59,162 nucleotides of DNA, taken from positions 1 to 59,162 of the forward strand of contig JALEGB010000018.1 in NCBI GenBank assembly GCA_022760355.1. The letters run 5' to 3'. Positions 25,665-36,179 of this stretch are shown here, piece after piece. Within the stretch, counting starts at the first letter, position 1. Each line of letters starts with the position of its first letter. The notes under the pieces were generated by a model, which was not told the DNA's origin, searched no databases, and saw nothing but the letters and a program-made list of their open reading frames with translations. The translations under genes were made by a program, and so were the position numbers. This stretch comes from Neomegalonema sp. (lineage in GTDB: Bacteria > Pseudomonadota > Alphaproteobacteria > Rhodobacterales > Rhodobacteraceae).

Positions 25665-26621
25665 AGCGTCGCTCGCATGACGCGAGCCGAACTTACGAAC
25701 CCTACCGCTTGCTCGAACTTTCCAGCGCCGGTGCATCCAAAGCCACTGCTCCGGCGCATGATCGACCCAGGCTTCAACCCGCCGATTGACTTCAGCCATC
25801 ATCTCGTCCGGCTGCGCCGGGGCGATCGGCGCTTCAAACCGAACGGTGAAGCCGCCCTCATTTCGAAATGCGACCGCCGGCACCAACGGCGCCTTCAACG
25901 TCTTGGCCATCTGCGCCGCCGCAAGCGAGGTTTCCGCCGGCTGGCCCATGAAATCGAGTATAGGGGCGCCGCCGAGACGCTGATCCACCAGAATCATGGC
26001 CCCGCCGCCATTGCGCACATGCTTAAACAACGCCCGGCCGCCCGCCGCGCCCTTGCGGAATGCAGGCCATCCGGTCTCCGTCATCTTCCGAAAGATGTGC
26101 TGATCAACGAACTTATTGTTGAAAGCCCGATAAATCAGACCCAGCGGCGGCCCGTGCAGCGCGGCCACAGCGCGCACCGCCTCCCAGTTGCCAACATGCG
26201 CCGAAGCGATGATCACCCGCCCGCCTGCGGCTTCGCGCGCCGCAAGATAATGCTCCAAACCTTCAACGCGCCAATCGACGGCGACGCGGGAGAGATAGGG
26301 GATGAAGGCGTACTCAAAACCCGTGCGTGCGAAATTGTCGAAGACGCCGCGCACGATCCGGCGGCGCATCGCATCATCGTAGCTCGGTCGAACCAAGTCA
26401 AAATTACCGTAGGCGCGTTTGCGCAGCCCCAATAGCGGGCCGACATTCCGCATCATGCCGCCCATCGCGGCGCAGGTCCAGCGCGGCCCCAGCAGTTTCG
26501 CCAGCGCGTAGCCGGTCATATATCCGCCGAAATGCACTTTTTCAGCGAGCCAATGCGGGCGCGCGCGGTAAGCGTATTCAATTTCCGCCGGCATTGATGC
26601 GGCGTTCGACAAGTCGCTCAT
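25662..26621 (-). CDS. LpxL/HtrB-like lysophospholipid/lipid A acyltransferase
   Basis: A 319-residue member of the lauroyl/myristoyl acyltransferase family, inner-membrane enzymes that add secondary acyl chains to lipid A or related lipids. The catalytic H-x4-E motif is seen in SAHVGNWEAV, and the family segments LIYRAFNNKFVDQ and ILVDQRLGGAPILDFMGQPA follow. The stop codon is supplied by palindromic element copy A. The gene stands alone. The acceptor is likely lipid A, but a phospholipid or ornithine lipid target is possible. Confidence 0.88.
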   Translation of the reverse strand: MSDLSNAASMPAEIEYAYRARPHWLAEKVHFGGYMTGYALAKLLGPRWTCAAMGGMMRNVGPLLGLRKRAYGNFDLVRPSYDDAMRRRIVRGVFDNFARTGFEYAFIPYLSRVAVDWRVEGLEHYLAAREAAGGRVIIASAHVGNWEAVRAVAALHGPPLGLIYRAFNNKFVDQHIFRKMTETGWPAFRKGAAGGRALFKHVRNGGGAMILVDQRLGGAPILDFMGQPAETSLAAAQMAKTLKAPLVPAVAFRNEGGFTVRFEAPIAPAQPDEMMAEVNRRVEAWVDHAPEQWLWMHRRWKVRASGRVRKFGSRHASDA

Positions 26622-26715
26622 TCGCCATCCAACTCAAATTTCGCCTTCGAGCTAGCGGCATGCAGGGCGCGCGCCAAGATTTTCGCTGCGTTAACCGACC
26701 GGTCTTTCGCGAGGC

Positions 26716-26760
26716 GCGCTCTTGGCGCCGCGCTCCACAGCCCTGCGGCGCCAAGAGCGC
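26716..26760. repeat. 16-bp perfect hairpin between two minus-strand genes
   Basis: GCGCTCTTGGCGCCGC and its exact complement, separated by 13 bases. It lies after the SH3-like gene and before the acyltransferase start. No T tract follows on either strand, so it is not a classic terminator; it may protect transcript ends or mark a transcription boundary. Confidence 0.85.
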
Positions 26761-26800
26761 CTCCGCAAAGGACCGAAGATTTACCGGCGCGCCCCAGCGC

Positions 26801-27316
26801 TTAGCTGCCCGACTTCGTGCGAAACTCTCCGAACACCCAGCCATAAGGGCACTTATAGCTCCGCCCATGCGTGGCGCAGTCGCCCTTCTCGCCTTTACGC
26901 GGATACATCACAAGGCGCCAGCGTTCTTCCGTTCCACATCGATAGACCACGGCGCCGATCTCCAATCGCGCCAGAGGCGTTGCGCCAACCCGAGGCGCGG
27001 CGAGTAACTGAATTGCTTCGGCAAGCACTACCGGCTCTTTGGCGCAATGTTCTGTCGGCGCCGCGGCCATTGCGGAAAGAGGCGCCGCTTTCGCCAGCAC
27101 GTCTTCGCGCGCGCGGCTCATGGTCCGCAGGGTCGCGTCGCGCACCTTATCGTCGTAAGCAAGCCCGTCGGCCAAACCGCCAATCGACGCTTCATCTCGC
27201 GAGGCCCCGATTCGCGCGGACCCGAAATAAAGGATGCTGGCGACAAGGATGACGAGCGCGGCAAGGACGGCCCCGACCTTCCAACATACGCCGTTTGAGC
27301 ACATGCTTCCCCGCAT
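26801..27316 (-). CDS. membrane-anchored protein with SH3-like C-terminus, function unknown
   Basis: About 171 residues: an N-terminal transmembrane helix (VGAVLAALVILVASILYFG), a helical region, then a C-terminal domain with a conserved-looking pattern LEIGAVVYRCGTEERWRLVMY, four cysteines and GWVFGEF, which resembles a bacterial SH3 fold facing the periplasm. Start choice is open: ATG at 27316 overlaps an upstream stop in TGATG, ATG at 27304 and GTG at 27319 are alternatives. The function is unknown. Confidence 0.68.
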   Translation of the reverse strand: MRGSMCSNGVCWKVGAVLAALVILVASILYFGSARIGASRDEASIGGLADGLAYDDKVRDATLRTMSRAREDVLAKAAPLSAMAAAPTEHCAKEPVVLAEAIQLLAAPRVGATPLARLEIGAVVYRCGTEERWRLVMYPRKGEKGDCATHGRSYKCPYGWVFGEFRTKSGS

Positions 27317-27884
27317 CACTTCCGCATCCTCATCATCGCCGACACTGTAAAACGGCGAAGCGAGGCCTGCCTCTCGCGCCGCTTAGTCATTTTACTATAC
27401 ATTGAAATGTTGACGAAACCCACCCGGCGCACAAGCCAACTTTCCACGGGCCTTCGCGCCGCGAGCCAATGCTCAAGTCGGGCGTATATCGGCGCTGAGT
27501 TCGCCAAAGCGACATCAGTGACGCGGCCAGACCGCCAGCCGACAGGTGGACATTTATAGCTCACCATCTTCAGCCCCTCCCAAGCGAATGCGCGTGGCGC
27601 CGCCACGCTGGATTTCAGCCTGCGATAAACTGCCAGAAAGTAGTGGGCAAAAAGAGGCAAAACAATGTCGGTTACAATTTGCGACACCGGCTTGTGATTC
27701 TAACGCTCACACCAGCTACAGGTTGAGAAAAACACCCTGGCGGGAAAAGCGGCGACTATGCGTCAGCCCAGTACTCGCCCGCTATAACATCGCCGCATAT
27801 TTCAAACCGGCAAGAAGCTGAAAACAAAGCGCCAAGGGCGAGCAAAAGCTGCCGCCCCCGGCGTTTAAGCGCGCAAGGAGCGGT
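27317..27884. other. stretch with one doubtful small ORF upstream of the SH3-like gene
   Basis: 568 bases with no firm gene. A minus-strand frame at 27316-27687 (up to 123 residues, Trp/Arg-rich) ends in a TGATG overlap with the SH3-like start, which hints at coupling, but it has no ribosome site I can defend and no recognisable domain. Part of the region (27390-27420) is unusually AT-rich. Confidence 0.4.
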
Positions 27885-30263
27885 CTATGCCCCTTCGCCG
27901 CGCGCCTTGCGGAAAGCTGCTGCGAACGCATTATCCGCATCCGAGCGCCCGCCTTGCCCGCCGCGTTCCTGCTGGCGGCGCGCTGGCCCGGCCGAGGCGT
28001 ACTTCGCTCGGTTGCCGCTCTGCTCGCGCCGCGCGCCGCCTTTTTCGCTCGCACCGGGCTCGTCGGACATCCGCATCGTCAGACCGATTCGCTTCCGCGG
28101 CGCGTCAACTTCGAGCACCTTGACCTTCACAACTTGGCCCGGTCGCACAACGTCGCGCGGATCATCAACAAACCGATCCGCAAGCGCCGAGATATGCACC
28201 AGACCATCCTGGTGCACGCCGACATCAACAAACGCGCCGAACTTGGCGACGTTGGTCACAACCCCTTCCAGCATCATTCCCGGACGCAAGTCGGAGATCT
28301 TCTCCACGCCCTCTTTGAACTCAGCGGTTTTAAACGCCGGGCGAGGATCCCGCCCAGGCTTCAGAAGTTCGGCAAGGATATCTTGCACCGTCGGCGCGCC
28401 GAAACGCTCATCAGCAAACTCTTCCGGGCGCATCGATCTCAGGATGGCGACATCACCGATCAGCTCCTTGATCGGCTTGGCGGCCTTTTTTGCGATCTTG
28501 CGCGCGACCGGATAGGCTTCTGGGTGAACCGCGGATGCGTCCAGCGGCTCATCGCCATCCATCACCCGCAAAAAACCGGCCGCCTGCTCAAACGCCTTTG
28601 GCCCAAGGCGCGGCACGTCCTTCAGCTGACTGCGTTTGCGAAACGCTCCATTTTCATCGCGATGCGCAACAATTGACGCGGCAAGCGACGGCGTCAGACC
28701 AGACACGCGCGCCAGCAACGGCGCCGAAGCTGTATTCAGGTCGACGCCGACCGCATTCACGCAATCCTCGACAACCGCGTCCAGACTGCGCGCGAGCTTC
28801 GCATCGCCAACATCGTGCTGATACTGGCCGACGCCGATCGACTTCGGATCAATCTTCACCAGCTCGGCCAGCGGATCCTGAACGCGACGGGCGATCGAAA
28901 CCGCGCCGCGCAGACTGACGTCGAGATTGGGGAACTCTTTCGCCGCCGCTTCGGACGCCGAATACACCGACGCGCCCGCCTCAGACACCATCGCCTTCGT
29001 CAGCGGTCGGTTAACTTTCTGGGCGAGCCCCACAATCTCGCCGGCGAGTTTATCGGTCTCGCGGCTCGCGGTGCCGTTGCCGACAGCGATCAGCTCAACA
29101 TCATGCTTCGCCACCAGCGCGGTCACCACGCCCAGCGCCTCGCGCCACTGCCGCTGCGGCTCATGCGGGTAGATGGTCGCGGTCTCAAGCAGCTTGCCGG
29201 TTGGATCGACAACCGCAACCTTACAGCCGGTCCGGAAGCCTGGGTCCAGCGCCAGCACCGCTTTCGGCCCCGCCGGCGCGGCCAACAACAGATCGCGCAG
29301 GTTTTCGGCGAAGACTTTGATCGATTCATCTTCGGACCGCTCAAATGCGCTGGCGAACAGCTCCGTCTCAATCTTGTGGGCGAGCTTAACCTTCCAAGTC
29401 CACCGAGCAGTGTCTTGCAGCCATTTGTCGGCTTTTCGGCCCTTGTTCACGATCCCCGCTTCCGCCGCGACCATATCAGCCTGCGGCGGCGTCGCGCGCG
29501 GATCATCCGTCTCGATCTCCTCCGGCAGCTTGACGGTGATATCGAGCACTTCTTCGCGTCGCCCGCGAAACAGCGCCAGCGCCCGGTGCGGCGGCACCTT
29601 GGAGATTGGCTCGTCAAAATCGAAATAATCGGAGAATTTCGCCCCCGCTTCTTCCTTGCCGGGCACAACCTTGGAGACGATGCGCGCCTCTTCCTGCATC
29701 CGGTTGCGCACCCGCTTCACGATTTCCGGCGTTTCGGCGAAGCGCTCCATCAGAATCTGGCGCGCGCCATCCAAAGCCTTCGTGGCGTCAGCGACGTCCT
29801 TGCCCGCATCGACGAACTTTTCCGCAATCTCCGCCGGGTCGAATGTCGGATTATTCAGCAGCTGGTCCGCCAACGGCTCCAGCCCCGCCTCGCGCGCAAT
29901 CATCGCCTTTGTCCGGCGTTTCGGCTTGTACGGCAGGTACAGATCTTCCAGATCCGCCTTCGTATCGAGGCTGAGGAATTTAAGCTTCAGCTCATCCGTA
30001 AGCTTGCCTTGCTCCTCAACACTTTTCAGGATCGCGGCCCGCCGATCCTCCATTTCACGCCGATAGCGCAAGCGCTCCTCTAGGTTCCGAAGCTGAGTGT
30101 CATCCAACCCGCCGGTGACTTCCTTTCGATAGCGCGCGATGAAGGGCACCGTTGATCCCTCATCCAACAGCTTAACCGCGGAAAAGACCTGCTCATCCCG
30201 TACGCCGATCTCAGCTGCGATCTTTGCGATAATCAGACCCTGAGTCTTTGTTTCTTGCGACAT
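27885..30263 (-). CDS. tex: Tex family RNA-binding transcription accessory protein
   Basis: A 792-residue protein of full Tex length. In order: an N-terminal helical domain ([17 protein letters not shown]), a YqgF-like RNase H fold ([18 protein letters not shown]), a helix-hairpin-helix region ([15 protein letters not shown]) and a C-terminal S1 RNA-binding domain ([29 protein letters not shown]). The last 80 residues are Gly/Arg-rich and disordered. AGGAG precedes the start by five bases. Tex acts on nucleic acids in transcription and translation stress; its exact role remains unsettled. Confidence 0.96.
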   Translation of the reverse strand: MSQETKTQGLIIAKIAAEIGVRDEQVFSAVKLLDEGSTVPFIARYRKEVTGGLDDTQLRNLEERLRYRREMEDRRAAILKSVEEQGKLTDELKLKFLSLDTKADLEDLYLPYKPKRRTKAMIAREAGLEPLADQLLNNPTFDPAEIAEKFVDAGKDVADATKALDGARQILMERFAETPEIVKRVRNRMQEEARIVSKVVPGKEEAGAKFSDYFDFDEPISKVPPHRALALFRGRREEVLDITVKLPEEIETDDPRATPPQADMVAAEAGIVNKGRKADKWLQDTARWTWKVKLAHKIETELFASAFERSEDESIKVFAENLRDLLLAAPAGPKAVLALDPGFRTGCKVAVVDPTGKLLETATIYPHEPQRQWREALGVVTALVAKHDVELIAVGNGTASRETDKLAGEIVGLAQKVNRPLTKAMVSEAGASVYSASEAAAKEFPNLDVSLRGAVSIARRVQDPLAELVKIDPKSIGVGQYQHDVGDAKLARSLDAVVEDCVNAVGVDLNTASAPLLARVSGLTPSLAASIVAHRDENGAFRKRSQLKDVPRLGPKAFEQAAGFLRVMDGDEPLDASAVHPEAYPVARKIAKKAAKPIKELIGDVAILRSMRPEEFADERFGAPTVQDILAELLKPGRDPRPAFKTAEFKEGVEKISDLRPGMMLEGVVTNVAKFGAFVDVGVHQDGLVHISALADRFVDDPRDVVRPGQVVKVKVLEVDAPRKRIGLTMRMSDEPGASEKGGARREQSGNRAKYASAGPARRQQERGGQGGRSDADNAFAAAFRKARGEGA

Positions 30264-30649
30264 GTTCGCTCCTGCTCAGCCTCAATCTCGCCCATACGCT
30301 CCGGCCGATCTGGGCCCGCCTGAAGCGCTTTTTTGTGTGGCGGTCGGGGCCAACCAAGCCAACGCACCGGCTTGTGCCGACCTCGCCCCGCCGCCACGGC
30401 GATGTTTAGCGTCCCTATCTAGCTGAGCCGCAATATCTGGGCAAGATCCTCGCGCTCACCCCGCAGTCAGCCGGTGGCGACCGAGCCCAAACGCGGCGCG
30501 TCGCCTCCAGATCCGTTGCTCGCTTTGATGCCGCACCGCACTCTGCGCGGTTGTCTTCCGCGGCGGAAAACTCTTCTCTCAATCTCGAGGCGCACGCATC
30601 GGCGGCTCGCCGCCCTGCCCATTGCGCAGACACCAAGAGAGGGAATGAA
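30264..30649. other. divergent promoter region between tex and the thiolase gene
   Basis: 386 bases with no supported gene. The thiolase frame is open back to 30551, but the ribosome site and protein start support 30650. No operator was recognised. Confidence 0.5.
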
Positions 30650-31828
30650 ATGACCGGAGTTGTAATTCTCGACGGCGCCCGGACCGCGATCGGCACGTTC
30701 GGCGGCTCGCTCGCCGGGCTCGCGCCAACCGAGCTGGCGGCGATCAGCGCGAAAGAGGCGATCAAACGCAGCGGCGTCGCCGCAGAGGAAATCGGCCATG
30801 CGGTCTATGGGCATGTGGTGAACACTGAGCCAAAGGATATGTATTTGAGCCGTGTGGCCGCAATTGAGGCCGGGCTGCCGGAAGAAACGCCTGCGCTGAC
30901 CGTGAACCGCCTGTGCGGCTCCGGCGCTCAAGCTATCGTGTCCGCTGCTCAGCATCTGATGCTCGGCGACACGGACTTCGCCCTGGCCGGCGGCGCCGAA
31001 TGCATGTCACGCGGCCCGCACACCACGCAATCCATCCGCACCGGCGCGAAAATGGGTGATATCGCCTTTACTGATATGATGATCGGCGCGCTGCATGATC
31101 CGTTCGGCGCCGGCCATATGGGCGTAACGGCGGAAAATGTCGCCGCTGATGGCCAGATTTGCCGCGAAGCGCAGGACGCATTTGCGCTCGAAAGTCAGAA
31201 GCGCGCCGGCGTCGCGATTTCTGAAGGGCGCTTCAAAAGTCAAATCGTACCGATCGAGGTGAAAAAACGCCGTGAAATGGTGACCTTCGATACGGACGAG
31301 CACGCGAAACCCGCCACAACGGCTGAGGTGTTGGCCGGCCTGCGTCCAGTGTTCAAGAAGGACGGGACCGTCACGGCCGGCAATGCGTCCGGCATCAATG
31401 ACGGGGCGGCGTCCATCGTTCTGGCGACCGAAGACGCCGCGGCGAAGCGCGGGCTGAAGCCGAAGGCGCGGCTGCTCGGCTACGCCCATGCCGGCGTCCG
31501 CCCGGATCGGATGGGGCTTGGCCCAATTCCGGCGGTGACGAAGCTGCTGGAAAAGACGGGCCTGAAGGCTGAGGATTTTGACGTGATCGAATCCAATGAG
31601 GCGTTCGCCGCGCAGGCCTGCGCCGTCAATGCAGGGCTGGGCCTCGACACGTCGAAGGTGAACCCGAACGGCGGCGCGATTGCGCTGGGCCACCCGATCG
31701 GCGCAACTGGCGCGATCCTGACTGTGAAAACGCTATATGAGCTGGAGCGAACCAGCAGCCGCTATGGGCTCGTCACGATGTGCATCGGCGGCGGCCAAGG
31801 CATCGCCCTGGCGATTGAGCGTCTCTAA
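30650..31828 (+). CDS. acetyl-CoA acetyltransferase (thiolase)
   Basis: A 392-residue thiolase. The nucleophilic Cys89 is in NRLCGSGAQA, the second active-site region GHPIGATG carries the catalytic His, and CIGGGQG near the C-terminus holds the acid/base Cys. It catalyses acetoacetyl-CoA formation or cleavage; biosynthetic (PhaA-like) and degradative roles cannot be separated, and no phaB or phaC gene is nearby. The start at MTGVVILDGARTAIG follows a GAGAGGG site; the longer frame is not used. It is alone on its strand, facing a YciB-like gene. Confidence 0.94.
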   Translation: MTGVVILDGARTAIGTFGGSLAGLAPTELAAISAKEAIKRSGVAAEEIGHAVYGHVVNTEPKDMYLSRVAAIEAGLPEETPALTVNRLCGSGAQAIVSAAQHLMLGDTDFALAGGAECMSRGPHTTQSIRTGAKMGDIAFTDMMIGALHDPFGAGHMGVTAENVAADGQICREAQDAFALESQKRAGVAISEGRFKSQIVPIEVKKRREMVTFDTDEHAKPATTAEVLAGLRPVFKKDGTVTAGNASGINDGAASIVLATEDAAAKRGLKPKARLLGYAHAGVRPDRMGLGPIPAVTKLLEKTGLKAEDFDVIESNEAFAAQACAVNAGLGLDTSKVNPNGGAIALGHPIGATGAILTVKTLYELERTSSRYGLVTMCIGGGQGIALAIERL

Positions 31829-31878
31829 CCCCAAACGGCGCGCGCGCTGTGCGATCCATCATCGCCCGCGCCGCCGCG

Positions 31879-31906
31879 GCGCGCTCGACCATTCGATCGA
31901 GCGCGC
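31879..31906. terminator. 10-bp hairpin between convergent genes
   Basis: GCGCGCTCGA / TCGAGCGCGC with an eight-base loop lies between the thiolase gene and the convergent yciB-like gene. It is followed by a 13-base direct repeat with one mismatch (GGTCGAGYGCTTA at 31918 and 31937). There is no T run, so terminator function is only likely from position. Confidence 0.4.
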
Positions 31907-31949
31907 GTCCCATCGTCGGTCGAGTGCTTATTTAGGGTCGAGCGCTTAA

Positions 31950-32639
31950 TCAGGCTTTCTCCGGCCCTTCTTCCGCCAGGGCGTAGGTATTCATCAACGG
32001 CGCCTGCGTCATGGTAAACACGACGATGAGCGGCACGTAGACGAAGGTTTTAGCCAGCACCCAGGTGTTGGTGTCAAAAAATCGCCAGATAAACTCGTTC
32101 AGGACAGCGGCGAATACAAAGAAGAGCGCCCAGTTCCGCTCAAGCTTTAGCCAACCGACATCGGTCATCTTGGCCAAATCGCCCATAATATCCTTAAGGT
32201 AGCTGTGTCCACGAGCGACACCAAAGAACAGCGCCAGCGCAAAGAAGCCATAGGCGATTGTAGGCTTCATTTTGATAAAGACTTCATCGCGAAGCAGGTA
32301 GGTCAATGCCCCCGTAATCAACACGATGACGGCGGTAAACACCGCGACCTTCGAAACACTTTTTTCGAGCGTGTAGGTCACCGCAATCGAGATCACCAAC
32401 GCGATCATGAACGCCACGGTTGCGCCAATAAGAGCGTCAATCTCAGCCTCGAGCCGCGCCGCTTTGGCCGCTTTGACGGCGTCAGCGCTTGGCGAGGCGG
32501 CAACCGTGCTCTCCGCCGACACGCCCGGAGAGGGCGGCGTTAGATCTGCAGGCGGCTCCTTCGGCGACAATAACGTAAACACGATGAAGAACATCGCGAG
32601 AGGACCAAGCTCCGTCGCAAGCTTCAACCAACCCTTCAT
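31950..32639 (-). CDS. YciB/IspZ-family septation membrane protein, enlarged
   Basis: A 229-residue polytopic protein. The C-terminal part carries the family signature (VLNEFIWRFFDTNTWVLAKTF then TMTQAPLMN), and the N-terminus (KLATELGPLAMFFIVF) also fits YciB/IspZ, inner-membrane proteins linked to septation and envelope integrity. Usual members have about 180 residues. Here an insertion of roughly 45 residues rich in Pro, Ser and Ala followed by a charged helix sits between the first and second helices. Confidence 0.88.
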   Translation of the reverse strand: MKGWLKLATELGPLAMFFIVFTLLSPKEPPADLTPPSPGVSAESTVAASPSADAVKAAKAARLEAEIDALIGATVAFMIALVISIAVTYTLEKSVSKVAVFTAVIVLITGALTYLLRDEVFIKMKPTIAYGFFALALFFGVARGHSYLKDIMGDLAKMTDVGWLKLERNWALFFVFAAVLNEFIWRFFDTNTWVLAKTFVYVPLIVVFTMTQAPLMNTYALAEEGPEKA

Positions 32640-32749
32640 CCACCGCCTCCAGAACGAACACTAGGGCCGGACATAGGCCGCCGACGCCCACTTGTCGATT
32701 CCCACACCGTTAATGAAATCCAGAAAAACCAATTTCGCGACAGTTCGTG

Positions 32750-32878
32750 AAAACACGGCGACGGAACGCCGCCCCTTCCGCCGTATCATCAGCGGTCCTC
32801 CACCTAGCGGGCGCCGCCGGTTCTCGGCGACGCTCAGGTGGCCCTTGAGGCGGCTCTAGCGGGCCGCCTCCTTTTTTT
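32750..32878 (+). ncRNA. candidate small RNA ending in a strong terminator
   Basis: A plus-strand intrinsic terminator (32847-32878) lies between two minus-strand genes, so something should be transcribed towards it. Just before it, the sequence folds into a two-tier stem: CCACCT (32800) with AGGTGG (32836), enclosing GCGCCGCCG (32811) with CGGCGACGC (32825). No ORF is present. The 5' end is arbitrary because no promoter was recognised. The rest of 32640-32946 holds no gene. Confidence 0.33.
32847..32878 (+). terminator. intrinsic terminator, plus strand
   Basis: GAGGCGGC / GCCGCCTC, eight-base stem and eight-base loop, followed after one C by seven T. No plus-strand gene is near; the candidate small RNA is its only apparent user. 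Confidence 0.8.
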
Positions 32879-32931
32879 CGCAACCGGACTTTCGCAACCG
32901 GAGAGGCGACTGGTGGGCGCCGCCGGCGGAA

Positions 32932-32948
32932 AACGCGCTTCGCGCGTT
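32932..32948 (-). terminator. short hairpin at the end of pntB
   Basis: AACGCGC / GCGCGTT with a three-base loop, overlapping the pntB stop codon. The run ends in four T on the minus strand, so it is probably a modest terminator for pntAB. Confidence 0.45.
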
Positions 32949-34407
32949 AGCCCATCGCCTGCAGCACTTTGTCCATGCTGTCCTTCGCGTCGCCATACAG
33001 CATCCGCGTATTGTCTTTGAAGAACAGCGGGTTCTCAATGCCGGAATAGCCGGTGCCGCGACCGCGTTTGGACACGATCACATTCTTGGCCTTCCAAACT
33101 TCGAGCACGGGCATGCCAGCGATCGGCGAGGTCGGATCTTCTTGGGCGGCTGGGTTCACGATGTCATTTGCGCCGATGATGATCACCAGATCGGTGCTTG
33201 GGAAATCATCATTGATCTCCTCCATCTCCAGCACGATGTCATAGGGCACCTTCGCCTCTGCGAGCAGCACGTTCATGTGGCCCGGCAACCGGCCCGCGAC
33301 GGGGTGAATTGCAAAGCGCACATTTTTGCCCTTCGCCCGCAGCCGCCGCGTCAGCTCCGAAACCGACGCCTGAGCCTGCGCAACCGCCATGCCGTAGCCG
33401 GGCACGATGACGACTTCGTCCGCATCATCAAGCTGCTGAGCGACCGTGTCGACCTCCGTCGCGATCATCTCCCCCTCGATCGCTTGGCCGCCGGATTGCG
33501 CCTCGCCGCCAAAGCCGCCAAGGATGACGCTGATAAAGCTGCGGTTCATCGCCTTACACATGATGTAAGACAGAATCGCGCCCGATGAGCCAACGAGCGC
33601 GCCCGTCACGATCAGCAAATCATTGCCCAGCGTGAAGCCGATCGCCGCCGCCGCCCAGCCGGAATAGCTGTTCAGCATCGAGACCACGACAGGCATGTCC
33701 GCGCCGCCGATGGCCATCACCAAATGCGCGCCGATGACAAACGCGATCAGCGTGACGAGAACCAGCGTCCAGACGCCCGCGCCATAGAAATACATCGCGC
33801 CCAGCAGCACGCAGACGGCGATCATCACAAGGTTGATCAGATGCCGATGCGGCAGCGTCAGCGCCTTGCCGCTGATCGAGCCCGCGAGCTTGCCATAGGC
33901 GATGACCGACCCGGTGAAGGTGATCGCGCCGATAAACACGCCCAAAAAGACTTCGACCCGCATGATGTTGATTTCAACCACGGATTTCTTCAGCAGCGCC
34001 GCCGCAAAGCCCGCGAATTCAACGCCTTCGTTCGCGGTGCGCACCCCATCCGCCGACAGGGTGCTGTTGGCCAGCACATAGCCCAGCTCCAGATCCGCGT
34101 TCACGCCGATAAACACCGCCGCGAGACCGACGAAGCTGTGCAGAGCCGCCACCAGCTGCGGCATGCCGGTCATGGCGACGCGCGCAGCGATCGCTGCGCC
34201 GATAACCGCACCGATCGCGATCATCGAGATCAGAATGTTGAAGTTGCCGACGCCCTTGCTCAGGAACGTCGCCGCAATCGCGATGGCCATGCCGATCATG
34301 CCGTAGATCACGCCGCGTTTGGCGCTTTCTTGGCTCGACAGCCCGCCAAGGCTCAGGATGAAGAGGATACTCGCCGCGACATACGCGGCGGCAATCAGAC
34401 CGTACAT
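32947..34407 (-). CDS. pntB: NAD(P) transhydrogenase subunit beta
   Basis: A 486-residue membrane protein. About nine helices form the proton channel, and the C-terminal domain binds NADP(H) ([49 protein letters not shown] and the end [16 protein letters not shown]). With PntA it couples proton import to NADPH formation from NADH. It starts ten bases after pntA stops. The length is normal for full PntB. Confidence 0.97.
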   Translation of the reverse strand: MYGLIAAAYVAASILFILSLGGLSSQESAKRGVIYGMIGMAIAIAATFLSKGVGNFNILISMIAIGAVIGAAIAARVAMTGMPQLVAALHSFVGLAAVFIGVNADLELGYVLANSTLSADGVRTANEGVEFAGFAAALLKKSVVEINIMRVEVFLGVFIGAITFTGSVIAYGKLAGSISGKALTLPHRHLINLVMIAVCVLLGAMYFYGAGVWTLVLVTLIAFVIGAHLVMAIGGADMPVVVSMLNSYSGWAAAAIGFTLGNDLLIVTGALVGSSGAILSYIMCKAMNRSFISVILGGFGGEAQSGGQAIEGEMIATEVDTVAQQLDDADEVVIVPGYGMAVAQAQASVSELTRRLRAKGKNVRFAIHPVAGRLPGHMNVLLAEAKVPYDIVLEMEEINDDFPSTDLVIIIGANDIVNPAAQEDPTSPIAGMPVLEVWKAKNVIVSKRGRGTGYSGIENPLFFKDNTRMLYGDAKDSMDKVLQAMG

Positions 34408-34417
34408 ATCGCGCCCC

Positions 34418-36004
34418 TTACGATTTTTGGAACATCGCCAGCATGCGGCGCGTCACCAGGAAGCCGCCCGCAATGTTGATTGTCGCAATCAGCACCGAGA
34501 TCGCCGACATCACCAACACGATGCCGCTGCTGGATCCGATCTGCAAAATTGCGCCAAGAATAATGATGCCTGAGATCGCGTTCGTCACCGCCATCAGCGG
34601 CGTATGCAACGCATGGGTGACATTCCAGATGACCTGATAGCCCACAAAACATGCGAGCACGAAGACGATGAAATGCTGCATAAAGCTGGCGGGCGCCACA
34701 GAGCCGATCAACAGCATCAGCAATGTCCCGACCCCGAGCAACGCCCACTGAGCGCGGCCGGCTTTGCGCGCCGCCTCTGCGTCAAGCGCCGCCTGCTCCT
34801 CCGGGCTTGGCCCTTTTGGCGCCTGCTGCGGCTTGGCGATCGCCTGCACCTTCGGCGCCGGCGGCGGGAAGGTGATTTCCCCATCCTTCACGACAGTGGC
34901 GCCGCGGATGACGTCATCCTCCATATTGACGTTCGGCTCGCCGTCCTTCTCCGGCGTCAGATCGTCAAGCATGTGCCGGAGGTTGGTGCCGAAAAGCTGG
35001 CTCGATTGCGAAGCCATGCGGCTCGGAAGGTCCGTATAGCCGACGATGGTGACGCCGTTTTCCGTCAGCACCTTCTCGCCTGGCTCGGTAAGATCGCAGT
35101 TCCCGCCCTGTTCGGCCGCCAAATCGACGACGACTGAACCAGGCTTTTGCAGCTCGACCATGTCCTTCAGCCACAGCTTCGGCGCGGGACGGCCCGGGAT
35201 CAGCGCGGTGGTGATGACAATGTCGATTTCCGGCGCCTGCTCGCGGAACATCGCCAGCTGCTTTTCGCGGAATTCAGGGCTCGACGGTTTCGCATACCCG
35301 CCGTCGCCGCTCGAATCCTCTTCGAAATCGAGCATCAGGAACTCGGCGCCCATCGATTCGATCTGCTCGGCGACCTCTGGCCGAACATCGAACGCCCGCA
35401 CAATCGCTCCGAGGCCGCGTGCGGCGCCGATTGCCGCCAGGCCGGCGACGCCAGCGCCGACGACCAGAACTTTCGCCGGCGGCACCTTGCCCGCAGCCGT
35501 CACCTGGCCCGTGAAGAAGCGGCCGAAGTTATTCGACGCCTCAATAACCGCGCGATATCCCGCGATGTTGGCCATGGACGACAGCGCGTCCATTTTCTGG
35601 GCGCGACTGATCCGCGGCACCATATCCATCGCAAGCACAGCGTGTGGCTTGCGTTCCGCCAACCGCTGCATCAACGCTTCGTTTTGCCCAGGCCAAAGGA
35701 AGCAAATCAGCGTCTGCCCCTCGCGCAGAAGGTCCGCCTCATGCGCGCCAAAGTCCGAATGCTCGGCCGGCGGGCGCACTTTCATAACGATATCGGCCCG
35801 TTCCCAGACCGCCGCCGCGCCGTTGACAACCTCTACGTTCGCCGCGCGGTAGGCGTCATCGGAAATATCCGCGTCAGCGCCCGCGCCGCTCTCGACGATG
35901 ATCGAGTAGCCGAGTTTCTGGATCCGCCCGGCGGTCTCAGGCGTGAGCGCAACACGCCGCTCACCCGCCGTAAGTTCCCGCGGAACACCTACAATACGCC
36001 CCAT
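34418..36004 (-). CDS. pntA: NAD(P) transhydrogenase subunit alpha, fused form
   Basis: A 528-residue protein with the alanine-dehydrogenase-like NAD-binding domain at the N-terminus ([36 protein letters not shown]) and C-terminal membrane helices (from about 425). The two halves are separate genes (pntAA, pntAB) in several alphaproteobacteria; here they form one chain. A Pro/Ala linker, rich in [11 protein letters not shown]-type residues, joins them. GGGAGG lies four bases before the ATG. Confidence 0.96.
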   Translation of the reverse strand: MGRIVGVPRELTAGERRVALTPETAGRIQKLGYSIIVESGAGADADISDDAYRAANVEVVNGAAAVWERADIVMKVRPPAEHSDFGAHEADLLREGQTLICFLWPGQNEALMQRLAERKPHAVLAMDMVPRISRAQKMDALSSMANIAGYRAVIEASNNFGRFFTGQVTAAGKVPPAKVLVVGAGVAGLAAIGAARGLGAIVRAFDVRPEVAEQIESMGAEFLMLDFEEDSSGDGGYAKPSSPEFREKQLAMFREQAPEIDIVITTALIPGRPAPKLWLKDMVELQKPGSVVVDLAAEQGGNCDLTEPGEKVLTENGVTIVGYTDLPSRMASQSSQLFGTNLRHMLDDLTPEKDGEPNVNMEDDVIRGATVVKDGEITFPPPAPKVQAIAKPQQAPKGPSPEEQAALDAEAARKAGRAQWALLGVGTLLMLLIGSVAPASFMQHFIVFVLACFVGYQVIWNVTHALHTPLMAVTNAISGIIILGAILQIGSSSGIVLVMSAISVLIATINIAGGFLVTRRMLAMFQKS

Positions 36005-36179
36005 ATAACCTCCCTGAAGCGCCGAAGCGCTAGCTCAGTCGTTCGAAAAGCGACCAAAGCGGCCTAATCGCGTCTTGTCACCCCCTGACCCCCACACAAG
36101 ATGCGTAAGAACAGCGGTTCTGCGACCTTTTCACTCGGACAATAAGCCGACTGGATCGACAAACGCGTAGGAACGCGCA

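Noticed and set aside
28815-30083. 422-residue plus-strand ORF
   Set aside because: Antisense to tex, no recognisable features.
31918-31949. TAGGGT-containing word near 31933 as a sixth palindromic element
   Set aside because: Only six bases match; no arm sequence follows, and it is better explained as part of a 13-base direct repeat.
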